A stretch of DNA of 56,119 bases from NCBI GenBank assembly GCA_026225235.1, contig JAMFSK010000147.1, positions 1 to 56,119 of the forward strand, written 5' to 3'. Position numbers and translations under genes: made by a program. The notes beneath the pieces are model-generated. The model was not told the origin of the DNA. It was given only the letters and a program-made list of their open reading frames with translations, and did no database searches. The stretch comes from Burkholderiales bacterium. GTDB taxonomy: Bacteria > Pseudomonadota > Gammaproteobacteria > Burkholderiales > Burkholderiaceae. Shown here one piece after another: positions 17,404-26,000 of this stretch (position 1 is its first letter; the number at the start of each line of letters is the position of its first letter).

Positions 17404-18246
17404 TCAAACCCCCAGACAAACCGCCCCGGCCGCGACGACCACGCACGCGAGCCAGCGCTTCCCACTTACCGCTTCCCGCAGGAACACCCGCCCCAGCAGC
17501 ACCGCGAACACCACGCTGGTCTCACGCAACGCCGATACCGCGCCCATCGCGCCCGACTGGAGAGCCCAGATCACGATACCGTACGCGACGAGCGACACCA
17601 GGCCGCCGGCGAGCGACGAGCCGACCGCCATGGGTGTTGCCTGCACCGGTGTCCACAGCGCTGCGAGTCCACGCTTTGCGATGAACAGCACGGGCATCAG
17701 CCAATAGAACAGGAATATCCACGCCGTGTAGGTGAGTGCCTGTCCGTTGGACAACCGCACACCGATGCCGTCGATCACGGTATAGAGCGCGATTGTTGCG
17801 CCGGTCGTTAGCGCAGCCAGCACACTCGCGCGCGACACCTGCCGTGCCTGCAGCGCAAGCGCAATGATGCCGCCCGAGATCATCGTGATCCCGAGGCTGT
17901 GCAAGGGTCCGATCGTCTCATGCGCGAAGAGTGCTGCACCGAGTGTGACGAGCAGCGGCGAGGAACCACGTGCAATCGGATAAGCCTGCGCGAGATCGCT
18001 GCGGCGATACGCTCGCACAAGGCTCATGTTGTAGATAACGTGCACGAACCCCGATGCAACGATGTACGGCCAAGCCGCTTCGACCGGCCACCCCGTGAAC
18101 AGGACGAGGAGCGAGGAGACCACCGCGATGGCAATGCTCATCCAAGTCATAGACAGAAAACGATCGCTGTTCCCGTGCAGCATCGCGTTCCAGCTCGCAT
18201 GGAGCAGGGCGGCAAGGAGGACAAGACCGCCGGTAAAACTGAGCAT
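17404..18246 (-). CDS. EamA/DMT-family transporter
   Basis: A 280-residue inner-membrane protein with about ten hydrophobic helices in two repeats, as in drug/metabolite transporters (RhaT/EamA). The first half has LLHASWNAMLHG and AYRRSDLAQAYPIARGSSPLLV, a typical DMT signature with the conserved Pro in helix 4; the second half repeats it as ALRETSVVFAVLLGRVFLREAV. ATG 18246 is preferred over 18303 because it begins right at the first helix. A GcvA-type LysR regulator is divergent and may control it. The cargo (amino acid, metabolite or drug) is unknown. Confidence 0.85.
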   Translation of the reverse strand: MLSFTGGLVLLAALLHASWNAMLHGNSDRFLSMTWMSIAIAVVSSLLVLFTGWPVEAAWPYIVASGFVHVIYNMSLVRAYRRSDLAQAYPIARGSSPLLVTLGAALFAHETIGPLHSLGITMISGGIIALALQARQVSRASVLAALTTGATIALYTVIDGIGVRLSNGQALTYTAWIFLFYWLMPVLFIAKRGLAALWTPVQATPMAVGSSLAGGLVSLVAYGIVIWALQSGAMGAVSALRETSVVFAVLLGRVFLREAVSGKRWLACVVVAAGAVCLGV

Positions 18247-18360
18247 GTGGGTTCCGGGCAGGAAAAGGTGCGAGAGACGATGAGCCGCGTGGACGAGCGC
18301 CACCGATCAGCGTGAGGTACCTGCGAGTCCGAAGAAGGCTTTCCAAGTCGGCCCTCGCTA

Positions 18361-18378
18361 GCCTAAGAATGCGTAGGC
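18361..18378. promoter_or_regulatory. LysR-type dyad between EamA and LysR genes
   Basis: GCCTA-N8-TAGGC (18361-18378) is a perfect interrupted palindrome in the divergent promoter region, close to the T-N11-A form used by LysR regulators. It lies 93 bp before the LysR start. Confidence 0.35.
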
Positions 18379-18470
18379 CAAAATCGGTGCTTCAGTGGGA
18401 AGGATATCTATCTTGTGGCGGGCTAACAAACCAGATAAATTGGGCCTTCACGTTAGTTAAGCTCTTGCGA

Positions 18471-19367
18471 ATGAAGCGAGTATTGCCTCCCCTCAATGCA
18501 TTGCGTGCCTTCGAGGCCGCTGGCCGGCTCGGCAGCTTCAAGGAAGCCGCGGCGGAATTGCACGTGACTCACGGTGCGGTCAGCCAGCACGTGCGCTTGC
18601 TCGAGGGGTGGCTTGGCGCGTCGTTGTTCGAGCGGCACAACCGGCGGGTGGTGCTGACTCCCGCGGCGAAGGCCTACCTGGCGGAAATCGGTCCCTTGTT
18701 CGAGCAGCTCGCGCAGGCTACGGCGAGATATGGTTTCCCCGAAACGGTCTCGCGGACGCTGTCCGTGAATGCACCGGCGACTTTCACTCTGCGTTGGCTG
18801 GTGCCGAGACTGGCGAAATTCCGTGCCGAGTATCCTGACGTGGATGTCAAAGTGGAGACGTCGAACGAGTCGGTGGAGAGTCTGAAAGAGAGCGACGACA
18901 TCATCATCCGGGGCGGCCCGGACACTTTCTATGGCTACTCGATGCGACCGTTCCTGTCAGAGGAGCGCGTTCCGGTCTGCAGTCCGGGACTCTTGCAGCG
19001 ACTGCCCCTCCAGAAGCCAGAGGATATACGGCAGCACACGTTGCTGCACACATCCAGCCTCCCGCGGCTTTGGCCGGACTGGCTCGCGAGCGCCAAGGTT
19101 CCTGCACTCAAGCCTGCTGCCGCTCTGACCTTCGATCACTTCTATCTGACGTTGCAAGCTGCCATCGACGGAATAGGCATTGCGATGGGACCGACTGCAC
19201 TTGTATCCGATGATCTTGCTGCTGGCCGGCTTGTCGCACCGTTCGCTGGTCCTCGTCTGCCGTCGCGGAGTTATTGCACTTACGTGCCGGATGGGAAATC
19301 GGAGGATGAGCGGGTCGTGCTGTTCCGCTCATGGCTTGAGCGTGAGGGAGCGCGTTTGCAAACATAG
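18471..19367 (+). CDS. LysR-family regulator (GcvA type)
   Basis: A 298-residue LTTR. The N-terminal winged helix has LNALRAFEAAGRLGSFKEAA and LHVTHGAVSQHVRLLEGWLG, the GcvA-like version of the domain, and the effector domain begins with RTLSVNAPATFTLRWLVPRL. ATG 18471 places the HTH at residue 8 as usual; the open frame upstream to 18312 has no homology. It is divergent from the EamA transporter. GcvA-type LTTRs commonly regulate neighbouring amino-acid or resistance genes, so control of the transporter is the simplest reading. Confidence 0.9.
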   Translation: MKRVLPPLNALRAFEAAGRLGSFKEAAAELHVTHGAVSQHVRLLEGWLGASLFERHNRRVVLTPAAKAYLAEIGPLFEQLAQATARYGFPETVSRTLSVNAPATFTLRWLVPRLAKFRAEYPDVDVKVETSNESVESLKESDDIIIRGGPDTFYGYSMRPFLSEERVPVCSPGLLQRLPLQKPEDIRQHTLLHTSSLPRLWPDWLASAKVPALKPAAALTFDHFYLTLQAAIDGIGIAMGPTALVSDDLAAGRLVAPFAGPRLPSRSYCTYVPDGKSEDERVVLFRSWLEREGARLQT

Positions 19368-19415
19368 CCAGATCTGTCGCAGTCACGTGCGTAGTCCCGC
19401 TTAGTGTGTTGTCGG

Positions 19416-19433
19416 GTTGGCATGCTTGCCAAC
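19416..19433. terminator. Hairpin between two convergent LysR genes
   Basis: GTTGGCA (19416-19422), loop TGCT, TGCCAAC (19427-19433): a perfect 7-bp stem midway between the two convergent stop codons. No clear U-tract on either strand; a bidirectional terminator is inferred from position. Confidence 0.45.
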
Positions 19434-19471
19434 GCCAGCGTGTCCGCACGACTCGTGTTCGATCCGCTTTT

Positions 19472-20389
19472 TCAAGCCGCTGCAAGTTCCCAAGGCGCCG
19501 GCGCACCGCGAACGGCTTCTAGCACGATGGAGGCAAGCCGGTCGACTGACGGTGTCGCACTCAGTTTCGAACGCTGCAACGCAAGCTGGATTGACGGCAG
19601 CGTAGGCAGACCGAGCGCGTCGGCGTCGAGTGGCAGGACGGAGGCAGGCAGGCCATACCGTGTCCGCACCGTGAGGCCAAGCCCGGCCGCCGCCGCCGCC
19701 CACAAACCCGACAGACTCGGGCTCGTAAATGCCACGCGCCACGGAATGCCGGCGCGGTCGAGAGCCGCGGTGGCCGCACTGTGAAAGAGACATTGCCGGT
19801 CGAAGGCCACGAGCGGCAGCGGTTCGCCCGCCTCCAGATTCCAGGGCACCGACGACGAACCGATCCAGCACATCGGTGGCACGGCAATGGGTTCGCTCGA
19901 GAAACCACGGGCCATGTGTTCGGCAAGTGCGGTATCGCCCCAGACCAGCGCGAGATCAAGCTGGTTCGTCTCGATGCGTTCCAATAGTTCGGCGTTTCGT
20001 GCCACGCGTGCCTCGATTCGCACCTTCGGATGCGCGCGCGCAAATCGCCCCAGCACTTTCGGCAGGATGACTTCGCCAAAATCCTCCTGCATGCCGAGCC
20101 GGACCCAGCCTTCCAGATCCACGCCGCGTACGGCCACGGCAGCTTCGTCGTTGAGTTCGATCAGGCGCCGGGCGTAAGCGAGCATCGTCTCGCCCGCTTC
20201 GGTCAGAGCAAGGCTCCGCCCTGACTTCCAAAAGAGGGGCGTGCCCGCCTGTTCTTCGAGCTTGCGGATCTGCGTGCTGATGGCCGAAGTCGAGCGCCCA
20301 ACGCGATCTGCCGCCTTCGCGAAACTTCCCAGATCCATTCCGGCAACGAAGCTACGGAGCACTGCGACATCGAAATCCACATGGCTCAT
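19472..20389 (-). CDS. LysR-family regulator of the adjacent MFS gene
   Basis: A 305-residue LTTR with the N-terminal HTH LRSFVAGMDLGSFAKAADRV then GRSTSAISTQIRKLEEQ, and an effector domain starting VRLGMQEDFGEVILPKVLGR. ATG 20389 gives a standard N-terminus, with GGA a short distance upstream. It is divergent from the MFS transporter at 20494, 104 bp away, with a perfect dyad between them at 20425-20441. Control of the transporter by this regulator is likely but inferred. Confidence 0.9.
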   Translation of the reverse strand: MSHVDFDVAVLRSFVAGMDLGSFAKAADRVGRSTSAISTQIRKLEEQAGTPLFWKSGRSLALTEAGETMLAYARRLIELNDEAAVAVRGVDLEGWVRLGMQEDFGEVILPKVLGRFARAHPKVRIEARVARNAELLERIETNQLDLALVWGDTALAEHMARGFSSEPIAVPPMCWIGSSSVPWNLEAGEPLPLVAFDRQCLFHSAATAALDRAGIPWRVAFTSPSLSGLWAAAAAGLGLTVRTRYGLPASVLPLDADALGLPTLPSIQLALQRSKLSATPSVDRLASIVLEAVRGAPAPWELAAA

Positions 20390-20424
20390 GACTAAATCGT
20401 CCTGTTTTGTCGAATCATTTGTTC

Positions 20425-20441
20425 GAATATTTCCGATATTC
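20425..20441. promoter_or_regulatory. LysR-type operator between LysR and MFS genes
   Basis: GAATAT-TTCCG-ATATTC is a perfect 17-bp interrupted palindrome containing the T-N11-A LTTR motif, centred 36 bp upstream of the LysR start and 61 bp upstream of the MFS start. Confidence 0.55.
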
Positions 20442-20493
20442 AGGATGATCGTAAGGCGAGATACTCTATACGTCAAATCCAGGAGTCGATGAC

Positions 20494-21741
20494 ATGGCAA
20501 CACCCCAAGGGATGACCGGCGAGGCTACGCACCGAAGTGAAGCCCACCGATGGAAAGTGCTGGGCGTGGGCGTCGTGGCCAACGCGAGTTTCTCGGCGGC
20601 GGCCACCGGTATCCCGACGACGGCCGTCTGGCTGCGTTCAGGCTACCACCTGAGCAATGCCGAGCTCGGCCTTGCGCTCGGTGCGATGGGCCTCGGTCTC
20701 GCACTGTCCGAGCTGCCGTGGGGCATGCTCACCGACCGCCTGGGTGACCGCCCCGTGTTGCTCACCGGGCTTCTCAGCACTGCGGCGGCGCTCGTTGCGA
20801 TGGCGTGGTTTGTCGCGCCGTCCGCCTCGGGCGCGCCGGCGCTTGGCTGGCTGGTGCTCGCGATGTGTGGGGTTGGCCTGCTGGGTGGCAGCGTGAACGG
20901 CTCGAGCGGGCGCGCGGTGATGGCTTGGTTCCGCGAAGGGGAGCGGGGCCTCGCGATGAGCATACGGCAGACGGCGGTGCCGCTGGGTGGGGGAATTGGC
21001 GCGCTGATGCTGCCCTGGCTTGCCGCGTCACAGGGTTTCGCCGCAGTGTTCGGCGTGCTGGCCGCAATGTGCGCGGTAGCTGCCGGGTTCGCGTGGCGCT
21101 GGCTGCACGAGCCACCGGCGTTGGTAGCCAGCTCGTCTACCGCCTTGCTCAAAGCTCAGGGCAGTGCGTTGCGCGATGCGCACATCTGGCGAGTTGTGCT
21201 GGCTATCGGCATTTTGTGCGCGCCGCAGTTTGCCGTGCTGACTTTCGCGACCGTGTTCCTGCATGACCTCGCGCATCTCGGCGTCGGCGCGATTTCCGCG
21301 ACGATGGTCGCCGTGCAGGTAGGTGCAATGGTGATGCGCGTGTGGAGCGGGCGCTTTACGGATCGTCGCGGCAACCGCCGCGCGTATCTGCGCGGCTCGA
21401 CGCTGGTCGCCGTAGCGTCGTTCATGGTGCTCGCGCTCGGGGTCAGTCTGTCGCTACCCGCGTTCACACTGGCGACCATGATTGTCTTCGCGGGGATTTG
21501 CGTTTCGGCATGGCATGGCGTGGCTTACACGGAACTGGCGACCCTCGCCGGCACGTCGCGCGTGGGCACTGCACTCGGCATGGTCAACACGATGGTCTAC
21601 ATCGGCTTGTTTCTTACGCCGCTCGCCATTCCGCATGTGCTGGCTGCTGGGTCATGGGCCACCGTGTGGTTCGCAGCCGGTCTGTGCGCATTCGTGACCT
21701 ATCCCTTGTTTGAAAAGCCGTTGCCCCAGGCTTCAAGCTAA
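20494..21741 (+). CDS. MFS transporter
   Basis: A 415-residue, 12-helix major facilitator. The signature loop between helices 2 and 3 reads WGMLTDRLGDRPVLL; helix 4-5 has GSVNGSSGRAVMAWF, as in oxalate/formate and cyanate (CynX-like) MFS groups. It is preceded by about 35 residues of cytoplasmic N-terminus, and AGGAG at 20480-20484 supports ATG 20494. A divergent LysR with an intervening dyad suggests inducer-controlled expression. The substrate is unknown. Its stop codon overlaps that of the convergent NRAMP gene by 3 nt, so neither gene has room for its own terminator. Confidence 0.88.
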   Translation: MATPQGMTGEATHRSEAHRWKVLGVGVVANASFSAAATGIPTTAVWLRSGYHLSNAELGLALGAMGLGLALSELPWGMLTDRLGDRPVLLTGLLSTAAALVAMAWFVAPSASGAPALGWLVLAMCGVGLLGGSVNGSSGRAVMAWFREGERGLAMSIRQTAVPLGGGIGALMLPWLAASQGFAAVFGVLAAMCAVAAGFAWRWLHEPPALVASSSTALLKAQGSALRDAHIWRVVLAIGILCAPQFAVLTFATVFLHDLAHLGVGAISATMVAVQVGAMVMRVWSGRFTDRRGNRRAYLRGSTLVAVASFMVLALGVSLSLPAFTLATMIVFAGICVSAWHGVAYTELATLAGTSRVGTALGMVNTMVYIGLFLTPLAIPHVLAAGSWATVWFAAGLCAFVTYPLFEKPLPQASS

Positions 21742-23027
21742 GCGAGCCACGCTACCAGCATTGCCAGTACGGTCGCGGCCATGGCCAGTGTGGCGCCCCA
21801 TCCGAGGATCCTTAAGGTCATCGGCAGCGTATAGCGGCCCATGATGTCGCGCCGCATTGACAAATGCATCATTGCGATCATGACTGGCACCGCCACGATA
21901 CCGTTTAGTACAGCACTCCAGTAGAGCGCCTTGACCGGATCGATCGACGAGAAGTTAAGGGCAACGCCGGTTGCCGTCGCGGCCGCGATCACCCCATAAA
22001 ACGCTTTGGCGCGCATGGGCCGCCGTGCGAGACCAACGCGCCATCCGAAGAGTTCGCCGACCGCATAGGCCGCCGAGCCCGACAGCACGGACAGCGTGAG
22101 CAGGCCCGTGCCGACGATTCCGGCGGCGAAGACGGCAAATGCAAAGTGGCCTGCTACCCCGCGCAGCGCCTCGGCTGCATCCGACGACGTTTGAATATTG
22201 GTGATGCCGTGCGCGTGGAGCGTTGCGGCGGTCGTGACGACGATGCAAAGTGCAATGGCATTCGAGATCAGCATGCCGATGGAGGTATCGAGACGGATGC
22301 GTGAAAACTCCGACTTGGCCTGCTCCGGCGTATCGATAAGTGGATACGCGCCGGGGCGCTCCTTCTCGTCTTCGACCTCTTGCTCAGCCTGCCAGAAAAA
22401 CAGATAGGGGCTAATGGTCGTGCCCAGCACGGCAACGACGGCCATCACATAGGCTGGGTTCGAAGAGAATCGCGGCAGGATCAACGCCGTCCCGACTTCG
22501 GCCCAGGGCACGTCGATGACGAAGACACAAATGACGTAGCTGAACAAGGCCATGCACAACCACTTCAAAACGGAGACGTAGCGTGCATAGCGCGTAAAGA
22601 TCTCGAGGGTCGCCGACAACACACCGAACACGAAGACATAGAGCAATGCGGGCCCGGCGATCAGGAGTTTGAGCGCCGCGCCCATCGCGCCGAGGTCGGC
22701 ACCGAGATTGATGATGTTCGTGACGAGCAACAGGGCGACGAGGCTTCTCGATAGCCACGCGGGATAGTGGCGACGCAGATTGCCTGCGATGCCATGGCCC
22801 GTGACCCGCCCGATGCGAGCGCTGATCTCCTGGATGCCGACCATGAGGGGATAGCTGAACAGCAGCGTCCAGGCGAGACCGTAACCAAACTGCGCGCCCA
22901 CCTGCGAGTAGGTGGCGATGCCACTCGGATCGTCGTCGGATGCACCCGTGATGAGGCCGGGCCCCATGATCTGCGAAAGCTTGGGCCTCTCCGGTTGTTT
23001 GACGCCGAGTGGGGTGAGGCTGCTCAT
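21738..23027 (-). CDS. NRAMP-like divalent metal transporter
   Basis: A 429-residue, roughly 11-helix membrane protein of the NRAMP superfamily. It starts with a short cytoplasmic region then MGPGLITGASDDDPSGIATYS. In canonical proton-coupled NRAMP the first helix has DPGN and the sixth MPH as metal ligands; here helix 1 has DPSG and the helix 6 region reads GTTISPYLFFWQ, so the thioether and His ligands are absent. This is a divergent bacterial clade whose metal preference (Mn, Mg or other) cannot be assumed. ATG 23027 overlaps the TGA of the hybrid kinase gene (ATGA), so the two are translationally coupled. Confidence 0.85.
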   Translation of the reverse strand: MSSLTPLGVKQPERPKLSQIMGPGLITGASDDDPSGIATYSQVGAQFGYGLAWTLLFSYPLMVGIQEISARIGRVTGHGIAGNLRRHYPAWLSRSLVALLLVTNIINLGADLGAMGAALKLLIAGPALLYVFVFGVLSATLEIFTRYARYVSVLKWLCMALFSYVICVFVIDVPWAEVGTALILPRFSSNPAYVMAVVAVLGTTISPYLFFWQAEQEVEDEKERPGAYPLIDTPEQAKSEFSRIRLDTSIGMLISNAIALCIVVTTAATLHAHGITNIQTSSDAAEALRGVAGHFAFAVFAAGIVGTGLLTLSVLSGSAAYAVGELFGWRVGLARRPMRAKAFYGVIAAATATGVALNFSSIDPVKALYWSAVLNGIVAVPVMIAMMHLSMRRDIMGRYTLPMTLRILGWGATLAMAATVLAMLVAWLA

Positions 23028-26000
23028 GAACCACTCCGAGTCGGGGCCGTCGCTTCGTCCACCGCGCCGACAGTCGCGGCGAGTGCGAGACGCGCAAGCG
23101 CCGGAAGCGACTTCGAGCCCGTTTTCTTCATGATCGAAGCGCGGTGATTTTCCACGGTGCGCTGGCTGATGCCGAGCTCGGACGCAATGTTCTTGCTCGG
23201 TTGCCCGGCGAGAACGCGCTCCATCACCTCGCGTTGTCGGGGCGTGAGTTCGGCGATGTGCTGAGCGGCGCTCGCCCGCCATGCGACGAGCTTGTTCGAA
23301 TCGCGCCCCTGGTCGAGCGCGCGCGCCACGCTGTCAAGCAATTCGGGGCCGCCGATGGGCTTTTCGATGAAGTCGATCGCTCCTGCCTTCATTGCGTGAA
23401 CGGCCATGGGCACGTCGCTGCTGCCGGTGATCATGATGGCGGGCAGCCGATGCGCCTCGGTGTCGAGCCGTTCAAGAAGTTCCAGCCCTGTCATGCCGGG
23501 CAAATACGCGTCCACCAATAAGCAGGCTTCTTCACTGGGTCGATATCCTTCGAGAAACGCCTCGCACGTCGCGTAGGTTTCCACGGTATGGCCACCATCC
23601 TCGAGGACTGATCGCGCGGCCTGCCGCACGTTGCTGTCGTCATCGACGACATAGACCGTCGATCTTGTGGCCGGTATCGAGATTTCGCCAGGCCGTGCGC
23701 TGGCTTCTCGCTCTGTGTTCAAAGGCTTCCGCGTCCTTGCCAGTAAGCGCTGAATCACCTGCAGCAGCACACCCGGTTTGACGGGCTTGTTCAGCGTCAC
23801 GCAGTCCTGCCTCGAAACAGCGCGCAGTGTCTGTGTAGAGATATCACCCGTGACGATGATGGCGGCAATCGCACGGCCCAATTGTTCCCGGAGCGAGGCG
23901 ACCAACTGCAGACCGTTTAATTCCTGCGGAAGGTTATAGTCGGAGAGGATGAGGTCCGGCTGAAAAATACCTTCGGCTACGATGGCCAATGCCGCGTTGC
24001 TGTTCGCGGCGGTACGCACACGATGTCCCTCGTCTGTCAGCAGCAGCTCAAAGAGCGCGCGAATCTCGGGATCGTCGTCGATCACCAGAATCGCGCCGCT
24101 GAGGCGTTCGTTGTCGACCGCGAGGGGCAGCGTGCCATGCTCGTGCGGCGGATTGTGCCACTGCACTTCTCCGGTCGCGCGCGCGACCTGCACTGAGAAC
24201 GCTGAACCCCGCTCGAGTTTGGAACGAACGTGCAGGGTATGGCCAAGCAAATCCGCCAGCCGCTGGACGATAGACAGTCCCAGGCCGAGTCCCTTGCTGT
24301 GTTCGCGAGCGGGGTTGTCGAGCTGGTGATACTCCTCGAAGATGGTCTGGAGTTCGGCTTCTGGTATGCCGATGCCTGTGTCCCAGACTTCGATGCTTAG
24401 CATGCCGCGGCGTCTGCGGCATCCAAGCAGGACCTTGCCTTTACGCGTGTACTTCAACGCGTTCGCCAGCAGATTCCGGAGAATTTGCTCGAGCAAACGA
24501 ATATCGCTGCGAACCGAGACACTGCATGCGACGACGTGGAGCTCGAGTCCTTGCGCTTGTGCATGAAAAGCAAACTCGTCTTTTAGTCTCTGCAACAGGT
24601 CGTCGATCGGAAACTCCACGATTTCCGAGCGCACCGTGCCGGCCTCGATCTGATTGATATCGAGTAACGTGTTCAACATGCTGGACATGGCGCCCAGCGT
24701 GTCGCCGAACCGGTCGACAAGGCCTTGTGTGCGCTCACCGTCAACTGACTTCGCAAGAAGGTCCTGCAGCAGCGCAAGCGTCTGCAGTGGCTGTCGAAGG
24801 TCGTGACTTGCCGCAGCCAGAAAACGCGACTTGGCCACGGTGGCGAGTTCGGCCTGGTGCTTGGCCGCTTCGAGCGCCTGAGCGACGTGCGTTTGTTCTG
24901 TGATGTCGGTGAATGTGATCACCACGCCCTCGACTCCGTCGTCGTGGGTCCGATAGGGCAAGATGCGGCGAGTGAACCAGATGCCCTGTTGCGTCTCGAC
25001 TTCGCACTCGATGGGCGCCCGCGTGCGCATGACCGTTCGCGCATCGGCGATCAGCGCACCGTCGATGGCGAGTGAACTCAGATCCGAAAGCGGCCGCCCG
25101 ATGTCGCTCGGGATGACACTGAACAAGAGCTTCGTTGCCGGAGTGAAAAAGCGGATGTGGAGTTCCGTGTCGAGAAACAGCGTCGCCACATCCGTACTGT
25201 AGAGAACGTTCTGAAGATCGTTCGACGTGGTGCGCTGACGCTCGAGCGTTTCCTGAAGCTGGCTGTTGAGCGCGGTGAGTTCCTCGTTTAGCGACTGCAG
25301 TTCTTCTTTCGAGGTCAGCAATTCTTCATTGGCTGACTGATATTCCTCGTTGACCGAGAGCGCTTCCTCGTTGATCGCCTTTTGCTCTTCGCCCGAGAGG
25401 TCCAGTTCTCGAATCGCACGTTGAAGCTCAGCCTGGGTCGTTTCGAGTTCGCGTTCGAGATCGGCTACACGCGAGACGTCTACGACGTGCGTGGCGCTTT
25501 CTCGTGCTCGCGTGGGCTTGGGCGTATCGAGAAAACAGATCAGCAACAGCGTCTCGGTCTTGGAGACGACGGGCTGAACGACCATCGAAAAGGCAATCGC
25601 TGCGTCTTTCTCATGGCGCTTGCCCGTCACGGAGACGTTGATGCCCTCGCGGCTCGCCCGTTCGATCGCTGACCTGAGGCGGATCCGTGTGGCGGACGGC
25701 ACCATCGCCAGCAGGTCGTGCGTGGCGTAGCCCGGTGCGACCCGCAGGTAGCGCTCGGTCGGTCCCAGCGAATACAGGCACTCGTGCTTTTGATTGATCA
25801 GGACGGCGGCGGGAGCGTACGCCTCCATGACAAGTCGCCGGCAGAGTTCAGCGAGTGCGTGCTGTTGCGATGGCGGGAGGTTCAGACTGACCCTCGTCGG
25901 GGTGCGCACGCCTTCGGTGCTTGCCATCTGGAACAATGACTCCCCGGGCCGGCTGTGGCCGACTTTCCGGTAGAGCCGTTCGGACTTCGCGGCGACAGCA

